Of a stretch of 64,000 nucleotides of DNA, positions 16,741-25,976 are shown piece after piece (the first letter of the stretch is position 1; each line of letters opens with the position of its first letter). Below the pieces are notes generated by a model. That model did not search any database and was not told where the DNA came from. It worked only from the letters and a program-made list of their open reading frames with translations. Origin of the DNA: Bacteroidales bacterium KHT7 (GTDB lineage Bacteria > Bacteroidota > Bacteroidia > Bacteroidales > Bacteroidaceae); assembly GCA_900102385.1 (NCBI GenBank), contig FNBQ01000013.1, positions 50,444-114,443 of the forward strand, in the 5' to 3' direction. A program made the translations under genes and the position numbers.

Positions 16741-16795
16741 ACCTTCCTCGAAGCTACCCCCTTGCTACCCTCTTGTTATCCCCTTACTATCCCTA
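16741..16795. repeat. 11-bp tandem array, CTTGCTAYCCC type, five units
   Basis: Five units in 11-base register (e.g. TGCTACCCTCT, TGTTATCCCCT, TACTATCCCTA). A nearly identical array stands at 30143-30197, and both are preceded by CGAACCTTCC. No gene is visible in 16346-16888; it holds these arrays, a short stretch of AT-rich sequence, and the end of the LRR gene region. Confidence 0.8.
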
Positions 16796-16888
16796 CGTTC
16801 AATATTCGAATAGACCTTGACGCTTTCGACTTTCAAGAAACATCGTGGAATTGGCATAAGCTTTTTCAAGTTTCAAGTTTCAACTTTT

Positions 16889-17563
16889 TCATTTTCGAAC
16901 CAAGAAATCAAGATACGGATATTTCTGGCGATATTCCTTCAGATATTTCTTTTTTACATAGATTTTCAGACTCGGACTGCAATTCTCGAAAACCGTTTTG
17001 TCGGCGATTCTTGTGTTGCCCTCAAGAACGACCTCTTCGAGCGCGTTGTTACCGGCAAAACAATAGGGTCCGATGCTGATGACACTCTTCGGGATTGTTA
17101 TGCTGCTGAAACTGCAACCCTTAAATACCTTTCCGGTTATCCATTGAACCGTTTCGGGAATATAGATGCTGCGGATAGCCGTACAGTCCTCGAAGCAGTT
17201 GCCGCCCAACGATGTGAGTTGCGGTCCGCCTATCAGGATAAGATTGACACGCTTCTTCGTGTCTCGGGAGAATCTGTTGAGAGGCATCCAGCTGTTTTTA
17301 TGATTCCATCGCGGCATGTTGGCTACGGCAAACGTCACTTCCTGCTCGTTGCTGACATCCGTCAGGTAATAGTTGAGATAATATTCCAGTTCGTCGAAGA
17401 GAATGACATTCTTGACGAGGAATTTCTTGCCGTGCCCAAAGTCGAGCATAACCTTTCCGTCCTTTATCACGGTTTTCGTTACAACGGTAGTAGTCTGCGC
17501 AGCCATCGGCACACGCATCAGCAAGGACACAAGGGCTGCAAATGCTAAATTAGATATTTTCAT
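16889..17563 (-). CDS. Secreted BspA-like leucine-rich-repeat (LRR_5) protein
   Basis: 224 residues from the ATG at 17563. The frame continues 26 codons upstream, but a promoter (17600-17631) lies within that part, and MKISNLAFAALVSLLMRVPMAAQ is a good signal peptide. Residues about 120-224 contain irregular LRR_5/BspA repeats: GNCFEDCTAIRSIYIPETV, KGCSFSSITIPKSVISIG, CFAGNNALEEVVLEG, ENCSPSLKIYV. BspA-like proteins are surface or secreted adhesins in oral and gut Bacteroidales; with only four repeats this one is short. No C-terminal T9SS or lipoprotein anchor is visible. It is transcribed away from trmD. Confidence 0.8.
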   Translation of the reverse strand: MKISNLAFAALVSLLMRVPMAAQTTTVVTKTVIKDGKVMLDFGHGKKFLVKNVILFDELEYYLNYYLTDVSNEQEVTFAVANMPRWNHKNSWMPLNRFSRDTKKRVNLILIGGPQLTSLGGNCFEDCTAIRSIYIPETVQWITGKVFKGCSFSSITIPKSVISIGPYCFAGNNALEEVVLEGNTRIADKTVFENCSPSLKIYVKKKYLKEYRQKYPYLDFLVRK

Positions 17564-17599
17564 AATTCTGTCTTTTCGTAAAATTAGAATACCAAGCGC

Positions 17600-17631
17600 A
17601 AATATAAGTAAAATAATCGCCAGAAACAAGA
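17600..17631 (-). promoter_or_regulatory. Promoter of the LRR gene
   Basis: TATATTTG on minus at 17600-17607, 20 bases from CTTG at 17628-17631. Predicted start near 17593, 30 bases before the ATG. Upstream, a hairpin AAACGCC/GGCGTTT (17634-17651) with T-rich flank on minus could end antisense transcription from the trmD side. Confidence 0.55.
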
Positions 17632-17704
17632 AAAACGCCACAAGGCGTTTCTGAAAAGCATTACAATCTTTTCAAAAACTCGCTCATAATTCAGGTTTAT
17701 TTAG

Positions 17705-17712
17705 TAAATTTG
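17705..17712 (+). promoter_or_regulatory. -7 box of trmD
   Basis: TAAATTTG matches TAnnTTTG 33 bases before the ATG; no -33 box is apparent. Confidence 0.45.
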
Positions 17713-17744
17713 CAGCCGTTTTTATATTATTTCACTACACATTT

Positions 17745-18428
17745 ATGATGCGTATCGACATTATAACAATATTCCCCGAGATGATTGAGGGCTTCTTCAA
17801 CTGCTCAATCATGGCAAGGGCACAGAAGAAGGGACTGGCTGAGATTCATCTGCACAACCTGCGCGACTGGACTCTCGACAAGCACAAGCGCGTGGACGAC
17901 TATCCTTACGGCGGATGCGCCGGAATGGTTATGCAGATTGAGCCTATAGACCGCTGCATCTCTGCACTAAAAGCAGAGCGCGACTACGACGAGGTTATCT
18001 TCGTAACGCCCGACGGCAAACAATGGGACCAGCCTATGGCAAACAGCCTTAGCATGGCAAAGAACATCATCATTCTGTGCGGACACTTCAAGGGTATTGA
18101 CTACCGCATTCGCGAGCATTTCATAACCAAGGAGATAAGCATAGGCGACTACGTTCTTACGGGCGGCGAACTGGCTGCGGCGGTTATTGCCGACAGCATA
18201 GTGCGCATCGTTCCGGGAGTGATAAGCGATGTTGAGAGCGCGCTGTCAGACAGTTTTCAGGACAATCTGCTTGCGCCGCCGGTATACACCCGTCCCGCAG
18301 AATACAAGGGCTGGAAAGTTCCTGAGGTTCTGCTGTCCGGACACGAGGCAAACATCAGAAACTGGGAGTTTGAGCAGGCACTCGAAAGAACAAAACGTCT
18401 GCGTCCCGACCTTCTGGAAGAGAAATAA
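17745..18428 (+). CDS. trmD: tRNA (guanine-N1)-methyltransferase TrmD
   Basis: 227 residues, the usual TrmD length. It methylates G37 next to the anticodon of tRNAs including tRNA-Pro, which suppresses +1 frameshifting. The SPOUT trefoil-knot SAM site is visible: [16 protein letters not shown] and [13 protein letters not shown]. The N-terminal DIITIFPEM and the [15 protein letters not shown] substrate loop are conserved. In the C-terminal domain, [25 protein letters not shown] residues are present with the catalytic Asp region earlier. ATG at 17745 or 17748 is possible. It is monocistronic, with no ribosomal partner genes beside it. Confidence 0.96.
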   Translation: MMRIDIITIFPEMIEGFFNCSIMARAQKKGLAEIHLHNLRDWTLDKHKRVDDYPYGGCAGMVMQIEPIDRCISALKAERDYDEVIFVTPDGKQWDQPMANSLSMAKNIIILCGHFKGIDYRIREHFITKEISIGDYVLTGGELAAAVIADSIVRIVPGVISDVESALSDSFQDNLLAPPVYTRPAEYKGWKVPEVLLSGHEANIRNWEFEQALERTKRLRPDLLEEK

Positions 18429-18483
18429 GCACGATTATGTTATTTTTTTTGGATAAAAATTCGCTGTTCTGCATTTTTTGCTT

Positions 18484-18491
18484 TACTTTTG
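18484..18491 (+). promoter_or_regulatory. -7 box of pyrG-yidC
   Basis: TACTTTTG matches TAnnTTTG, 50 bases before the GTG start; -33 is weak. Predicted 5' leader about 43 nt. Confidence 0.5.
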
Positions 18492-18540
18492 CAATTTGAA
18501 TGTTTCTGAAAAAACAACACAAAAATAAAAATATAAAATC

Positions 18541-20145
18541 GTGGCAACCACTAAGTACATTTTCGTCACAGGAGGTGTGGCATCATCCTTAGGAAAGGGC
18601 ATCATCTCCGCTTCAATTGGAAAGCTTTTACAGGCTAGAGGGTACAAGATTACAATCCAGAAATTCGACCCTTACATCAACATCGACCCAGGAACACTCA
18701 ACCCCTACGAGCACGGCGAATGCTACGTAACGGTGGACGGACAGGAGACAGACCTCGACCTTGGTCATTACGAACGCTTTACCGGCATACAGACAACCAA
18801 GGCAAACAACATCACCACCGGCCGCATATACAAGAGCGTGATTGAGAAAGAAAGACGGGGCGACTATCTTGGAAAGACTATTCAGGTAGTTCCTCACATC
18901 ACAGACGAAATCAAGCGCAACATCCGTCTTCTGGGCACGAAGAACAACTTCGACTTCGTTATTACCGAGATTGGCGGAACCGTTGGCGACATTGAGTCGC
19001 TGCCGTTCCTCGAAGCCATCAGACAGCTGAAATGGGAACTTGGCAAGGACGCGCTGAACATACATCTTACATACGTTCCGTATCTGGCAGCGGCAGGCGA
19101 ACTGAAGTCAAAGCCAACGCAGACATCAGTAAAGCAGCTTCAGGGAGTAGGCATACAGCCAGACATTCTGATTCTGCGCGCCGAGCACGAACTGAGCAGC
19201 GACATCCGCCGCAAGATTGCCAACTTCTGCAACGTAGACGAGGATTGCGTAATTCCAAACAACGACCTTCCTACAATCTACGAAGTTCCTGTGCAGATGC
19301 AGGCTGAAGGACTCGACACAGCCATCCTAAGAAAAATGAACGTGCCGGCAGGTCCTACCCCACAACTCGGACCTTGGAGAGAGTTCCTTGAACGCAGACA
19401 CAAGGCAACAGAAGAGGTTCACATCGCCCTCGTTGGCAAGTACGACCTTCAGGATGCCTACAAGTCAATCCTCGAAGCCTTGTCGCAGGCAGGAACATAC
19501 AACGACGTAAAGGTGAAGACACACTTCGTGAACAGCGAGAAGGTGACTTCAGACAACATAGCCGAGATGCTCGAAGGAATGGACGGAGCAGTTATCTGCC
19601 CGGGATTCGGACAGCGAGGCGTAGAAGGAAAAATCGTAGCGTGCAAGTATCTGCGCGAGCATAACATCCCTACATTCGGCATCTGCCTCGGTATGCAGAT
19701 GATCTGTATCGAGTTTGCGCGCAACGTGCTTGGCTATGCCGACGCCAACAGCAGCGAGATGGACGGAAAGACTCCGCACAACGTCATCGACATCATGGAG
19801 GAGCAGAAGAACATCACGCACATGGGCGGCACAATGCGACTCGGAGCATACGAGTGTATCCTGAAAGAAGGCAGCAAGACTTTCGAGGCTTACAAGCAGA
19901 CTCACATTCAGGAGCGTCACCGCCACCGCTACGAGTTCAACAATACATACAAAAAGGAATATGAGCGCGCCGGAATGAAGTGCGTGGGCATAAACCCGGA
20001 GAGCGACCTCGTGGAAATCGTAGAGATTCCATCGCTCAAGTGGTACATCGGAACACAATTCCACCCAGAGTACAGCAGCACGGTGCTCAATCCGCATCCT
20101 TTGTTCCTGTCGTTCGTGGCAGCAGCAAAAGAGAGCAAGAAGTAA
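18541..20145 (+). CDS. pyrG: CTP synthase
   Basis: 534 residues. It makes CTP from UTP, ATP and glutamine. The start is a GTG (GTGGCAACC), since the conserved ATTKYIFVTGGVASSLGKGI synthase P-loop begins immediately. The synthase domain (1-~270) has KFDPYINIDPGT and HGECYVTVDGQETDLDLGHYERF. The glutamine amidotransferase domain has the nucleophile Cys in FGICLGMQ and the His/Glu dyad near the end (QFHPEY). Length equals the family norm (about 535-545). It is followed 16 bases later by yidC, a common arrangement in Bacteroidetes. Confidence 0.97.
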   Translation: MATTKYIFVTGGVASSLGKGIISASIGKLLQARGYKITIQKFDPYINIDPGTLNPYEHGECYVTVDGQETDLDLGHYERFTGIQTTKANNITTGRIYKSVIEKERRGDYLGKTIQVVPHITDEIKRNIRLLGTKNNFDFVITEIGGTVGDIESLPFLEAIRQLKWELGKDALNIHLTYVPYLAAAGELKSKPTQTSVKQLQGVGIQPDILILRAEHELSSDIRRKIANFCNVDEDCVIPNNDLPTIYEVPVQMQAEGLDTAILRKMNVPAGPTPQLGPWREFLERRHKATEEVHIALVGKYDLQDAYKSILEALSQAGTYNDVKVKTHFVNSEKVTSDNIAEMLEGMDGAVICPGFGQRGVEGKIVACKYLREHNIPTFGICLGMQMICIEFARNVLGYADANSSEMDGKTPHNVIDIMEEQKNITHMGGTMRLGAYECILKEGSKTFEAYKQTHIQERHRHRYEFNNTYKKEYERAGMKCVGINPESDLVEIVEIPSLKWYIGTQFHPEYSSTVLNPHPLFLSFVAAAKESKK

Positions 20146-20161
20146 TTATTTAATTTAAAAT

Positions 20162-22033
20162 ATGGATAAAAATACTGCCATCGGACTTGTTCTGATAGTA
20201 CTTGTCTTCATCGGCTTCACATACTGGGGTCAGCCAAGCAAGGAAGAGCAAGAAAGATACAAGAGACAGCAAGACTCAATTGAATTAGCAAAGCAGCATG
20301 AGGCTGACGCAAATCTGAAGGCTGCACAGCAGCAGAAAGCACTTGCCGCCGCTGCCGCTGCCGACACCAACTCGGTTCTGTTTGCCGCACGAAACGGCAA
20401 GGAACAGGACGTAGTGCTGAAAAACAGCAAGGTTGAACTTACCCTTTCTACAAAGGGCGGCGTGTTCAAGAAAGCGGTTCTGAAGAACTACAAGGACCAG
20501 CAGGGAAATGCCGACCTTACCTTGTTCGACGCACAGAAGGGCGAGACAACGCTCAACTTCGCCTTCACAGGCAAGGAGGAGAATATCCGCACAAACGAGT
20601 TGTTCTTTACTCCAGTAAACACTTCGGACAGCACCGCTACACTCCGAATCGAGACAGCCAAAGGTCATATCGACTTCAACTATACGTTGAACGAATACAT
20701 GGTTAGCCTTGACATTCAAGCTGTTGGAATGGACGGTTTCTTCGCTCCTTCAACAAAGTCGGTAAGTCTTGAGTGGATGGAGATGGCACGCCAGCAGGAG
20801 AAAGGCTTCACTTTCGAGAACCAGCGTTCGTCACTCACCTTCAAGGAGAAGGACAGCAGCTCTGACTATCTGTCAGAAACTAAGGACGATGCTGAAAATC
20901 CTGAGGAATCGCTCGACTGGATTGCCTTCAAGAACCAGTTCTTCTCTTACGTTATGATTGGTCAGCAAGACCTTGACAACGTAAAGCTCGAAAGCAAGTT
21001 GCAGAACCAGAACAGCGGCTACTTAAAGCAGTACAAGGCTAATATGGAGACGAAGTTCGACGCAACCGGCAAGGAGGCAACAAAGTTGCAGTTCTACATC
21101 GGTCCTAACGACTTCAAGACACTTCAGGCACACAACGACCTTTCAAACGGCAAGAAAGACCTTGACCTTGAGGAACTTGTATATCTGGGCTGGCCTCTTA
21201 TCCGTTGGATTAACAGATTCTTCACTCTGTATGTGTTCGACTGGCTTACAAGCTGGGGCATAAACATGGGTATCGTATTGTTGCTCATCACCCTTCTGCT
21301 TAAGGCTATCACCTATCCGCTGGTTAAGAAGAGCTACATGTCATCTGCAAAGATGCGAGTTCTTAAGCCTAAGATGGACGAGATAAACGAGAAGTACAAG
21401 GACAACGACAACGCAATGATGAAGCAGCAGGAGATGATGGCTCTGTACTCAAAGTACGGCGTTAGTCCAATGGGCGGCTGTCTGCCAATGCTCATTCAGA
21501 TGCCTATCTGGATTGCGATGTTCAACTTCGTTCCTAACGCCATCCAGTTGCGCGGTGAGAGTTTCTTGTGGGCTGACGACCTCTCTACATACGACGACGT
21601 CGTAAACTGGGGCTTCCATATCATCGGTATCGGCGACCACCTGAGCCTCTTCTGCATCCTGTTCAGCGCAACTAACCTCATCTACACATCGGTACAGATG
21701 AAGATGCAGTCGAACATGCCGGGACAGAACGAGCAGATGAAGATGATGAAGTGGATGATGTACATCATGCCTGTGATGTTCTTCTTCTGGTTCAACGACT
21801 ACTCTGCCGGTCTTAGCTACTACTACTTCATCTCATTGCTGTTCAGCGTACTCATCACTTGGGTTCTGCGCAAGACAACAAACGACGAGAAACTTTTGGC
21901 AAAACTTGAGAAATACTACAAGGAGAACCAAAACAACCCAAAGAAGCAGAGTGGCATGATGGCACGCCTTCAGGCTATGCAGGAACAACTGCAGGAGCAG
22001 CAGAGAATGCAGCAGCAGAACAACAGAAAGTAA
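20162..22033 (+). CDS. yidC: Membrane protein insertase YidC
   Basis: 623 residues, which matches the long form of Gram-negative YidC. It inserts inner membrane proteins, with or without SecYEG. The N-terminal membrane helix is NTAIGLVLIVLVFIGFTYWG. Next comes the large periplasmic domain (about 30-340), then the conserved core with five helices, beginning at FFTLYVFDWLTSWGINMGIVLLLITLLLKAITYPLVKKSY. The cytoplasmic loop MRVLKPKMDEINEKYKDN and the 'YGVSPMGGCLPMLIQMPIWIAMF' region are classical. The C-terminus is Gln/Met/Asn-rich. It is cotranscribed with pyrG and followed by a terminator. Confidence 0.96.
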   Translation: MDKNTAIGLVLIVLVFIGFTYWGQPSKEEQERYKRQQDSIELAKQHEADANLKAAQQQKALAAAAAADTNSVLFAARNGKEQDVVLKNSKVELTLSTKGGVFKKAVLKNYKDQQGNADLTLFDAQKGETTLNFAFTGKEENIRTNELFFTPVNTSDSTATLRIETAKGHIDFNYTLNEYMVSLDIQAVGMDGFFAPSTKSVSLEWMEMARQQEKGFTFENQRSSLTFKEKDSSSDYLSETKDDAENPEESLDWIAFKNQFFSYVMIGQQDLDNVKLESKLQNQNSGYLKQYKANMETKFDATGKEATKLQFYIGPNDFKTLQAHNDLSNGKKDLDLEELVYLGWPLIRWINRFFTLYVFDWLTSWGINMGIVLLLITLLLKAITYPLVKKSYMSSAKMRVLKPKMDEINEKYKDNDNAMMKQQEMMALYSKYGVSPMGGCLPMLIQMPIWIAMFNFVPNAIQLRGESFLWADDLSTYDDVVNWGFHIIGIGDHLSLFCILFSATNLIYTSVQMKMQSNMPGQNEQMKMMKWMMYIMPVMFFFWFNDYSAGLSYYYFISLLFSVLITWVLRKTTNDEKLLAKLEKYYKENQNNPKKQSGMMARLQAMQEQLQEQQRMQQQNNRK

Positions 22034-22045
22034 ATAATACACGTT

Positions 22046-22091
22046 ACACACAACCTTGTAGAGCCAATCTATTAAGGTTGTGTGTATTTTT
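22046..22091 (+). terminator. Intrinsic terminator after yidC
   Basis: ACACACAACCTT (22046-22057) pairs perfectly with AAGGTTGTGTGT (22074-22085), followed by ATTTTTG. The T-run TATTTTTG (22085-22092) also matches a -7 box and could start the peptidase operon. Confidence 0.85.
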
Positions 22092-22110
22092 GGTACTATA
22101 ACGTATAAAT

Positions 22111-24285
22111 ATGTATAAAAAATTAACTCTAACAGTCCTTCTTGGCGGCCTTGTAATTGGTGCCATGGCACAGCACGACGGCGCGAAGAAAAGACAGCCA
22201 TTATTGACAGCAATGAAAGCAAAGGACATTAAGGTTGCCGACGGTCTGATGACTCCCGAAGTGCTTTGGGCTATGGGACGCATCGGTTCTTACGACGTGT
22301 CGGAAAAGGCTGGTCTCATTGTAGAGGACGTGACTTACTATAGTGTTGAGAGGAACAAAAGCCAGCACGTCATCAAAACCATGAAACTCGACGGCTCGGA
22401 CGTAAAGCAACTGACAAAATCGGCTATGAGCGAAAGCGACCCTGTCTTCATTCAGAACGGCACGCGCATCGCCTTCCTTTCTGTCGGAACAAACCGAAAA
22501 CTTCAGGTCTGGTCTATGAATACCGACGGAAGCAACAAACAGCAGATGTCTAACGAGCCAGACGACGTTGAGGGCTTCATCTTCTCGCCAGACGAGACAA
22601 AAATCATTCTGATAAAAGAGGTTAAATACGGAAAATCTACCACCGACATCTACCCAGACCTTGAAAAGGCAAGCGGTATGGTGATAGACGACCTGATGTA
22701 CCGCCATTGGGACGAGACAGTAACGTCAATCCCTCACCCATTCATAGCCGACGTAACAGATGGCAAGATTCACGATGCAAGCGACATTCTGCAAGACGAG
22801 CAGTTTGAATGTCCGATGAAGCCTTTCGGCGGAATTGAGCAGCTGGCTTGGAGTCCTGATTCGAGAAAGATTGCCTACACTTGCCGCAAGAAGACTGGTT
22901 TGGCATACAGCATCTCTACCGATTCAGACATCTATCTCTACGACACGGCAAAGGGACAGATTACAAACCTCTGCAAGCCTGCCGATTACAAAGAGCCGGA
23001 GATTGACCCTACAATCTCTATGAAAGAGCAGAAAGTAAATGCTCAGGGCGACCTTAACATGGGCTACGACACAAATCCGCAGTTTAGTGCCGACGGCAAG
23101 TACATAGCATGGCTCAGCATGGCTCGCAACGGTTATGAGAGCGACCGCAACAGGCTGTGTGTCTACGAGATAGCTACAGGAAAGAAGAGCTACGTTACCG
23201 AGAAATTCGAGAGCGGAGTTGATAACTTTGCTTGGCTGCCGGGCAACAAGAGTCTGTGCTTTACAGGCGTATGGCACGGATGCACAATGCTTTACACTAC
23301 CGACTTGAAGGGAAATGTAAAGAAGATTACCGACGGCCAGTTCGACCTGAACTCGGTAAAGAGCGTGGGCAAACGCTACTTGTGCAAGCAGCAGAGCATG
23401 AAGAACCCTACAGAATTGTTCTGGATTGATGCCAAGGGCAAGATGACTCAGGTTTCGCGCGAGAATGACCATATTATGTCGCAACTGAAGATTGGCGATG
23501 TAAAGCCAAGATGGGTCGAGACAGTAGACGGCAAGCAGCTTCACAGCTGGGTTATCTACCCTGCCGACTTCGACAGCACAAAGAAATATCCAACGCTGCT
23601 GTTCTGCGAGGGCGGTCCGCAAAGTCCTGTAAGCCAGTTCTGGAGCTACCGCTGGAACTTCCAAATAATGGCGGCAAACGGCTACATCATAATCGCGCCA
23701 AACCGTCGCGGTCTGCCGGGCTTCGGAATGGAGTGGCTCGAAGAAATCAGCACAAACTACGGCGGCAACTGCATGAACGACTATCTTACAGCTATCGACG
23801 ACCTTTGCAAGGAACCGTATGTTGACAAGGACAGACTGGGCTGCGTTGGCGCAAGCTTCGGTGGATTCTCGGCTTACTGGCTGGCTGGTCATCACAACAA
23901 GCGATTCAAGGCGTTTATTGCACACGACGGCTTCTTCAATATGGAGCAGCAATATCTTGAGACAGAGGAACTCTGGTTTACAAACTGGGATTTGGGTGGC
24001 GCATTCTGGCGTAAGGACAGCGAGGCTGTAAAGAGAAGCTACGCTCAGTCGCCTCACCTCTTCGTTGACAAGTGGGACACTCCTATCCTCTGCATCCACG
24101 GCGAGAAAGATTACCGCATCCTTGCATCGCAGGGCATGGCTGCCTTCAACGCGGCTAAGCTGCGCGGAATCCCGGCTCAGCTTCTGCTCTTCCCCGACGA
24201 GAACCACTGGGTTCTGAAACCACAGAACGGCGTTCTGTGGCAGCGCACATTCTTCGGCTGGCTCGACAAATGGCTGAAGAAATAA
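22111..24285 (+). CDS. S9 family peptidase, dipeptidyl-peptidase-like, exported
   Basis: 724 residues with a signal peptide (MYKKLTLTVLLGGLVIGAMAQ), so likely periplasmic. Residues about 40-440 form a beta-propeller with repeats such as DPVFIQNGTRIAFLSVG and IAYTCRKKTG. The C-terminal alpha/beta hydrolase domain has the S9 triad: Ser582 in GASFGG, Asp667 in GEKDYR and His699 in DENHW. The motif set resembles DPP5-type peptidases, which release dipeptides from oligopeptides; DPP4 and prolyl tripeptidyl peptidases are close relatives. The next gene is a di/tripeptide transporter, which fits release and uptake of peptides. Confidence 0.9.
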   Translation: MYKKLTLTVLLGGLVIGAMAQHDGAKKRQPLLTAMKAKDIKVADGLMTPEVLWAMGRIGSYDVSEKAGLIVEDVTYYSVERNKSQHVIKTMKLDGSDVKQLTKSAMSESDPVFIQNGTRIAFLSVGTNRKLQVWSMNTDGSNKQQMSNEPDDVEGFIFSPDETKIILIKEVKYGKSTTDIYPDLEKASGMVIDDLMYRHWDETVTSIPHPFIADVTDGKIHDASDILQDEQFECPMKPFGGIEQLAWSPDSRKIAYTCRKKTGLAYSISTDSDIYLYDTAKGQITNLCKPADYKEPEIDPTISMKEQKVNAQGDLNMGYDTNPQFSADGKYIAWLSMARNGYESDRNRLCVYEIATGKKSYVTEKFESGVDNFAWLPGNKSLCFTGVWHGCTMLYTTDLKGNVKKITDGQFDLNSVKSVGKRYLCKQQSMKNPTELFWIDAKGKMTQVSRENDHIMSQLKIGDVKPRWVETVDGKQLHSWVIYPADFDSTKKYPTLLFCEGGPQSPVSQFWSYRWNFQIMAANGYIIIAPNRRGLPGFGMEWLEEISTNYGGNCMNDYLTAIDDLCKEPYVDKDRLGCVGASFGGFSAYWLAGHHNKRFKAFIAHDGFFNMEQQYLETEELWFTNWDLGGAFWRKDSEAVKRSYAQSPHLFVDKWDTPILCIHGEKDYRILASQGMAAFNAAKLRGIPAQLLLFPDENHWVLKPQNGVLWQRTFFGWLDKWLKK

Positions 24286-24325
24286 AACACAACATGATTA
24301 TAATAAAATAGAAAGATTAGATTAT

Positions 24326-25939
24326 ATGGCAAAAAATGGACATCCAAAAGGCCTGTACCTGTTGTTTGTGACAGAGATGGCCGAGCGCTTCTCTTACTAC
24401 GGAATGCGCGCCCTATTTGTACTTTACCTTGTGGCTGCCTTCTTTAACAGCGCAGACGCAAGTCAGATTTACGGTTCGTACACCGGACTTGTTTACCTTA
24501 CTCCGCTGCTTGGCGGATACATTGCCGACCGCTATTGGGGTAACCGCAGAAGTATCATCTTCGGCGGAATGGTGATGGCTTTCGGTCAGTTCCTGATGTT
24601 CGCATCGGCATGCTTCGTAAAGCAGAGCATCACAACAGATGGCGGCGCAATCGACCCATCTATAGACAACAGTTTCTCTCTGTGGCTGATGTTTGCAGGT
24701 CTGGCTGCCCTCATCATCGGTAACGGCTTCTTCAAGCCAAATATCAGCACAATGGTGGGCGACCTTTACGAGCCAACAGACCATCGCAAGGACTCTGCCT
24801 TTACTATATTCTACATGGGTATCAATACCGGTGCGCTCATCGCTCCGCTTATCTGCGGTTCGTTGGCAAGCGACGGTAATTGGTTCAATCCGGGTGCGTT
24901 CAAGTGGGGATTCTTCTGCGCTGGCGTTGCCATGATTGTGTCAATCGTTGTGTTCGTTATCGGTAAGGACAAGTATCTTAACACTCCTGAGGGCTTGGCT
25001 ATCGGTCTTGCTCCTTCAAAGAGCGAACTTCGCCACCAAAAGGACGCAGAGGCAGCAGAGAAGGCTGCCGAGATGCACGTTGACGAGGATGCGAAGAACT
25101 CTCCTATCCGTCTTTGGGGCTGCATCGCTGGTGCTGTGGCATTGTTCGTTCTCTTCTCGCTTAACGTCGAGAACTTCAACGACTATATTTCGGCTGCAAT
25201 CTACGCTATCTCTGTCGCTCTGCCTGTTTTCATCATCACCGACCGAGGTCTTACAACCGTTGAGAAATGCCGCATCGGCGTTATCTACATCATCGCTGTG
25301 TTCGTAATCTTCTTCTGGAGCGCGTTTGAGCAGGCAGGCTCATCGCTCACAATCTTTGCCGACAAGCAGTGCGACCGCCACATCGGCAGCTGGGAGATGC
25401 CTACAACATGGTTCCAGAGCATCAACCCTATCGTTGTTGTCTGCTTCGCTCCTGTAATGGCAACATTGTGGGAGACTCTTGCAAAGCACAAGCTCGAGCC
25501 AGCATCACCTGTTAAGCAGGCTATCGGCTTGGGACTTCTGGCTTTGGGATATGTCGTAATCGCATACGCCACATCTGGCGTTTCTGACGGTGCAAAGACA
25601 TCAATGTGGTGGCTGTTTGCCCTCTACTTCATTCACACACTGGGCGAACTTTCACTCTCTCCTATCGGACTCTCAATGGTTAACAAGCTGTCTCCAGCGC
25701 GCCTTGCATCATTGCTGATGGGCGTTTGGTTCATGAGCAACGCAGCAAGTAACATCCTTGCCGGCAAGTTGGCAACTCTTCTGCCTGTAGCAGGCGAGCC
25801 AGCCAAGAGTTTCTGCGGAATCCAGATTGCAAACCTTACCGACTTCTTCACACTCTTTGCCGTGATGGCAGGTGTTGCATCAGTATTGCTGTTCGCCCTC
25901 TGCCCATTGCTTAAGAAGATGATGAAGGGTATCGAATAA
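24326..25939 (+). CDS. POT/PTR2 family proton-coupled oligopeptide transporter
   Basis: 537 residues with 12-14 membrane helices. The POT signature ExxERFxYYG is present at residues 16-25 (EMAERFSYYG), with the second PTR2 motif FYMGINTGALIAPLICG near 165-181. The FKPNISTMVGDLY segment at the end of helix 4 is also typical. Members import di- and tripeptides with H+. Start ATG at 24326, 40 bases after the peptidase stop, suggests one operon: peptidase makes small peptides in the periplasm, this protein carries them in. Confidence 0.94.
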   Translation: MAKNGHPKGLYLLFVTEMAERFSYYGMRALFVLYLVAAFFNSADASQIYGSYTGLVYLTPLLGGYIADRYWGNRRSIIFGGMVMAFGQFLMFASACFVKQSITTDGGAIDPSIDNSFSLWLMFAGLAALIIGNGFFKPNISTMVGDLYEPTDHRKDSAFTIFYMGINTGALIAPLICGSLASDGNWFNPGAFKWGFFCAGVAMIVSIVVFVIGKDKYLNTPEGLAIGLAPSKSELRHQKDAEAAEKAAEMHVDEDAKNSPIRLWGCIAGAVALFVLFSLNVENFNDYISAAIYAISVALPVFIITDRGLTTVEKCRIGVIYIIAVFVIFFWSAFEQAGSSLTIFADKQCDRHIGSWEMPTTWFQSINPIVVVCFAPVMATLWETLAKHKLEPASPVKQAIGLGLLALGYVVIAYATSGVSDGAKTSMWWLFALYFIHTLGELSLSPIGLSMVNKLSPARLASLLMGVWFMSNAASNILAGKLATLLPVAGEPAKSFCGIQIANLTDFFTLFAVMAGVASVLLFALCPLLKKMMKGIE

Positions 25940-25976
25940 TACTGAATCAAAAGAAAAAACAATCAACCAATAACAA

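Noticed and set aside
22924..24207. 427-codon minus-strand ORF antisense to the S9 peptidase
   Set aside because: Same reason; the peptidase has an intact triad in the other strand.
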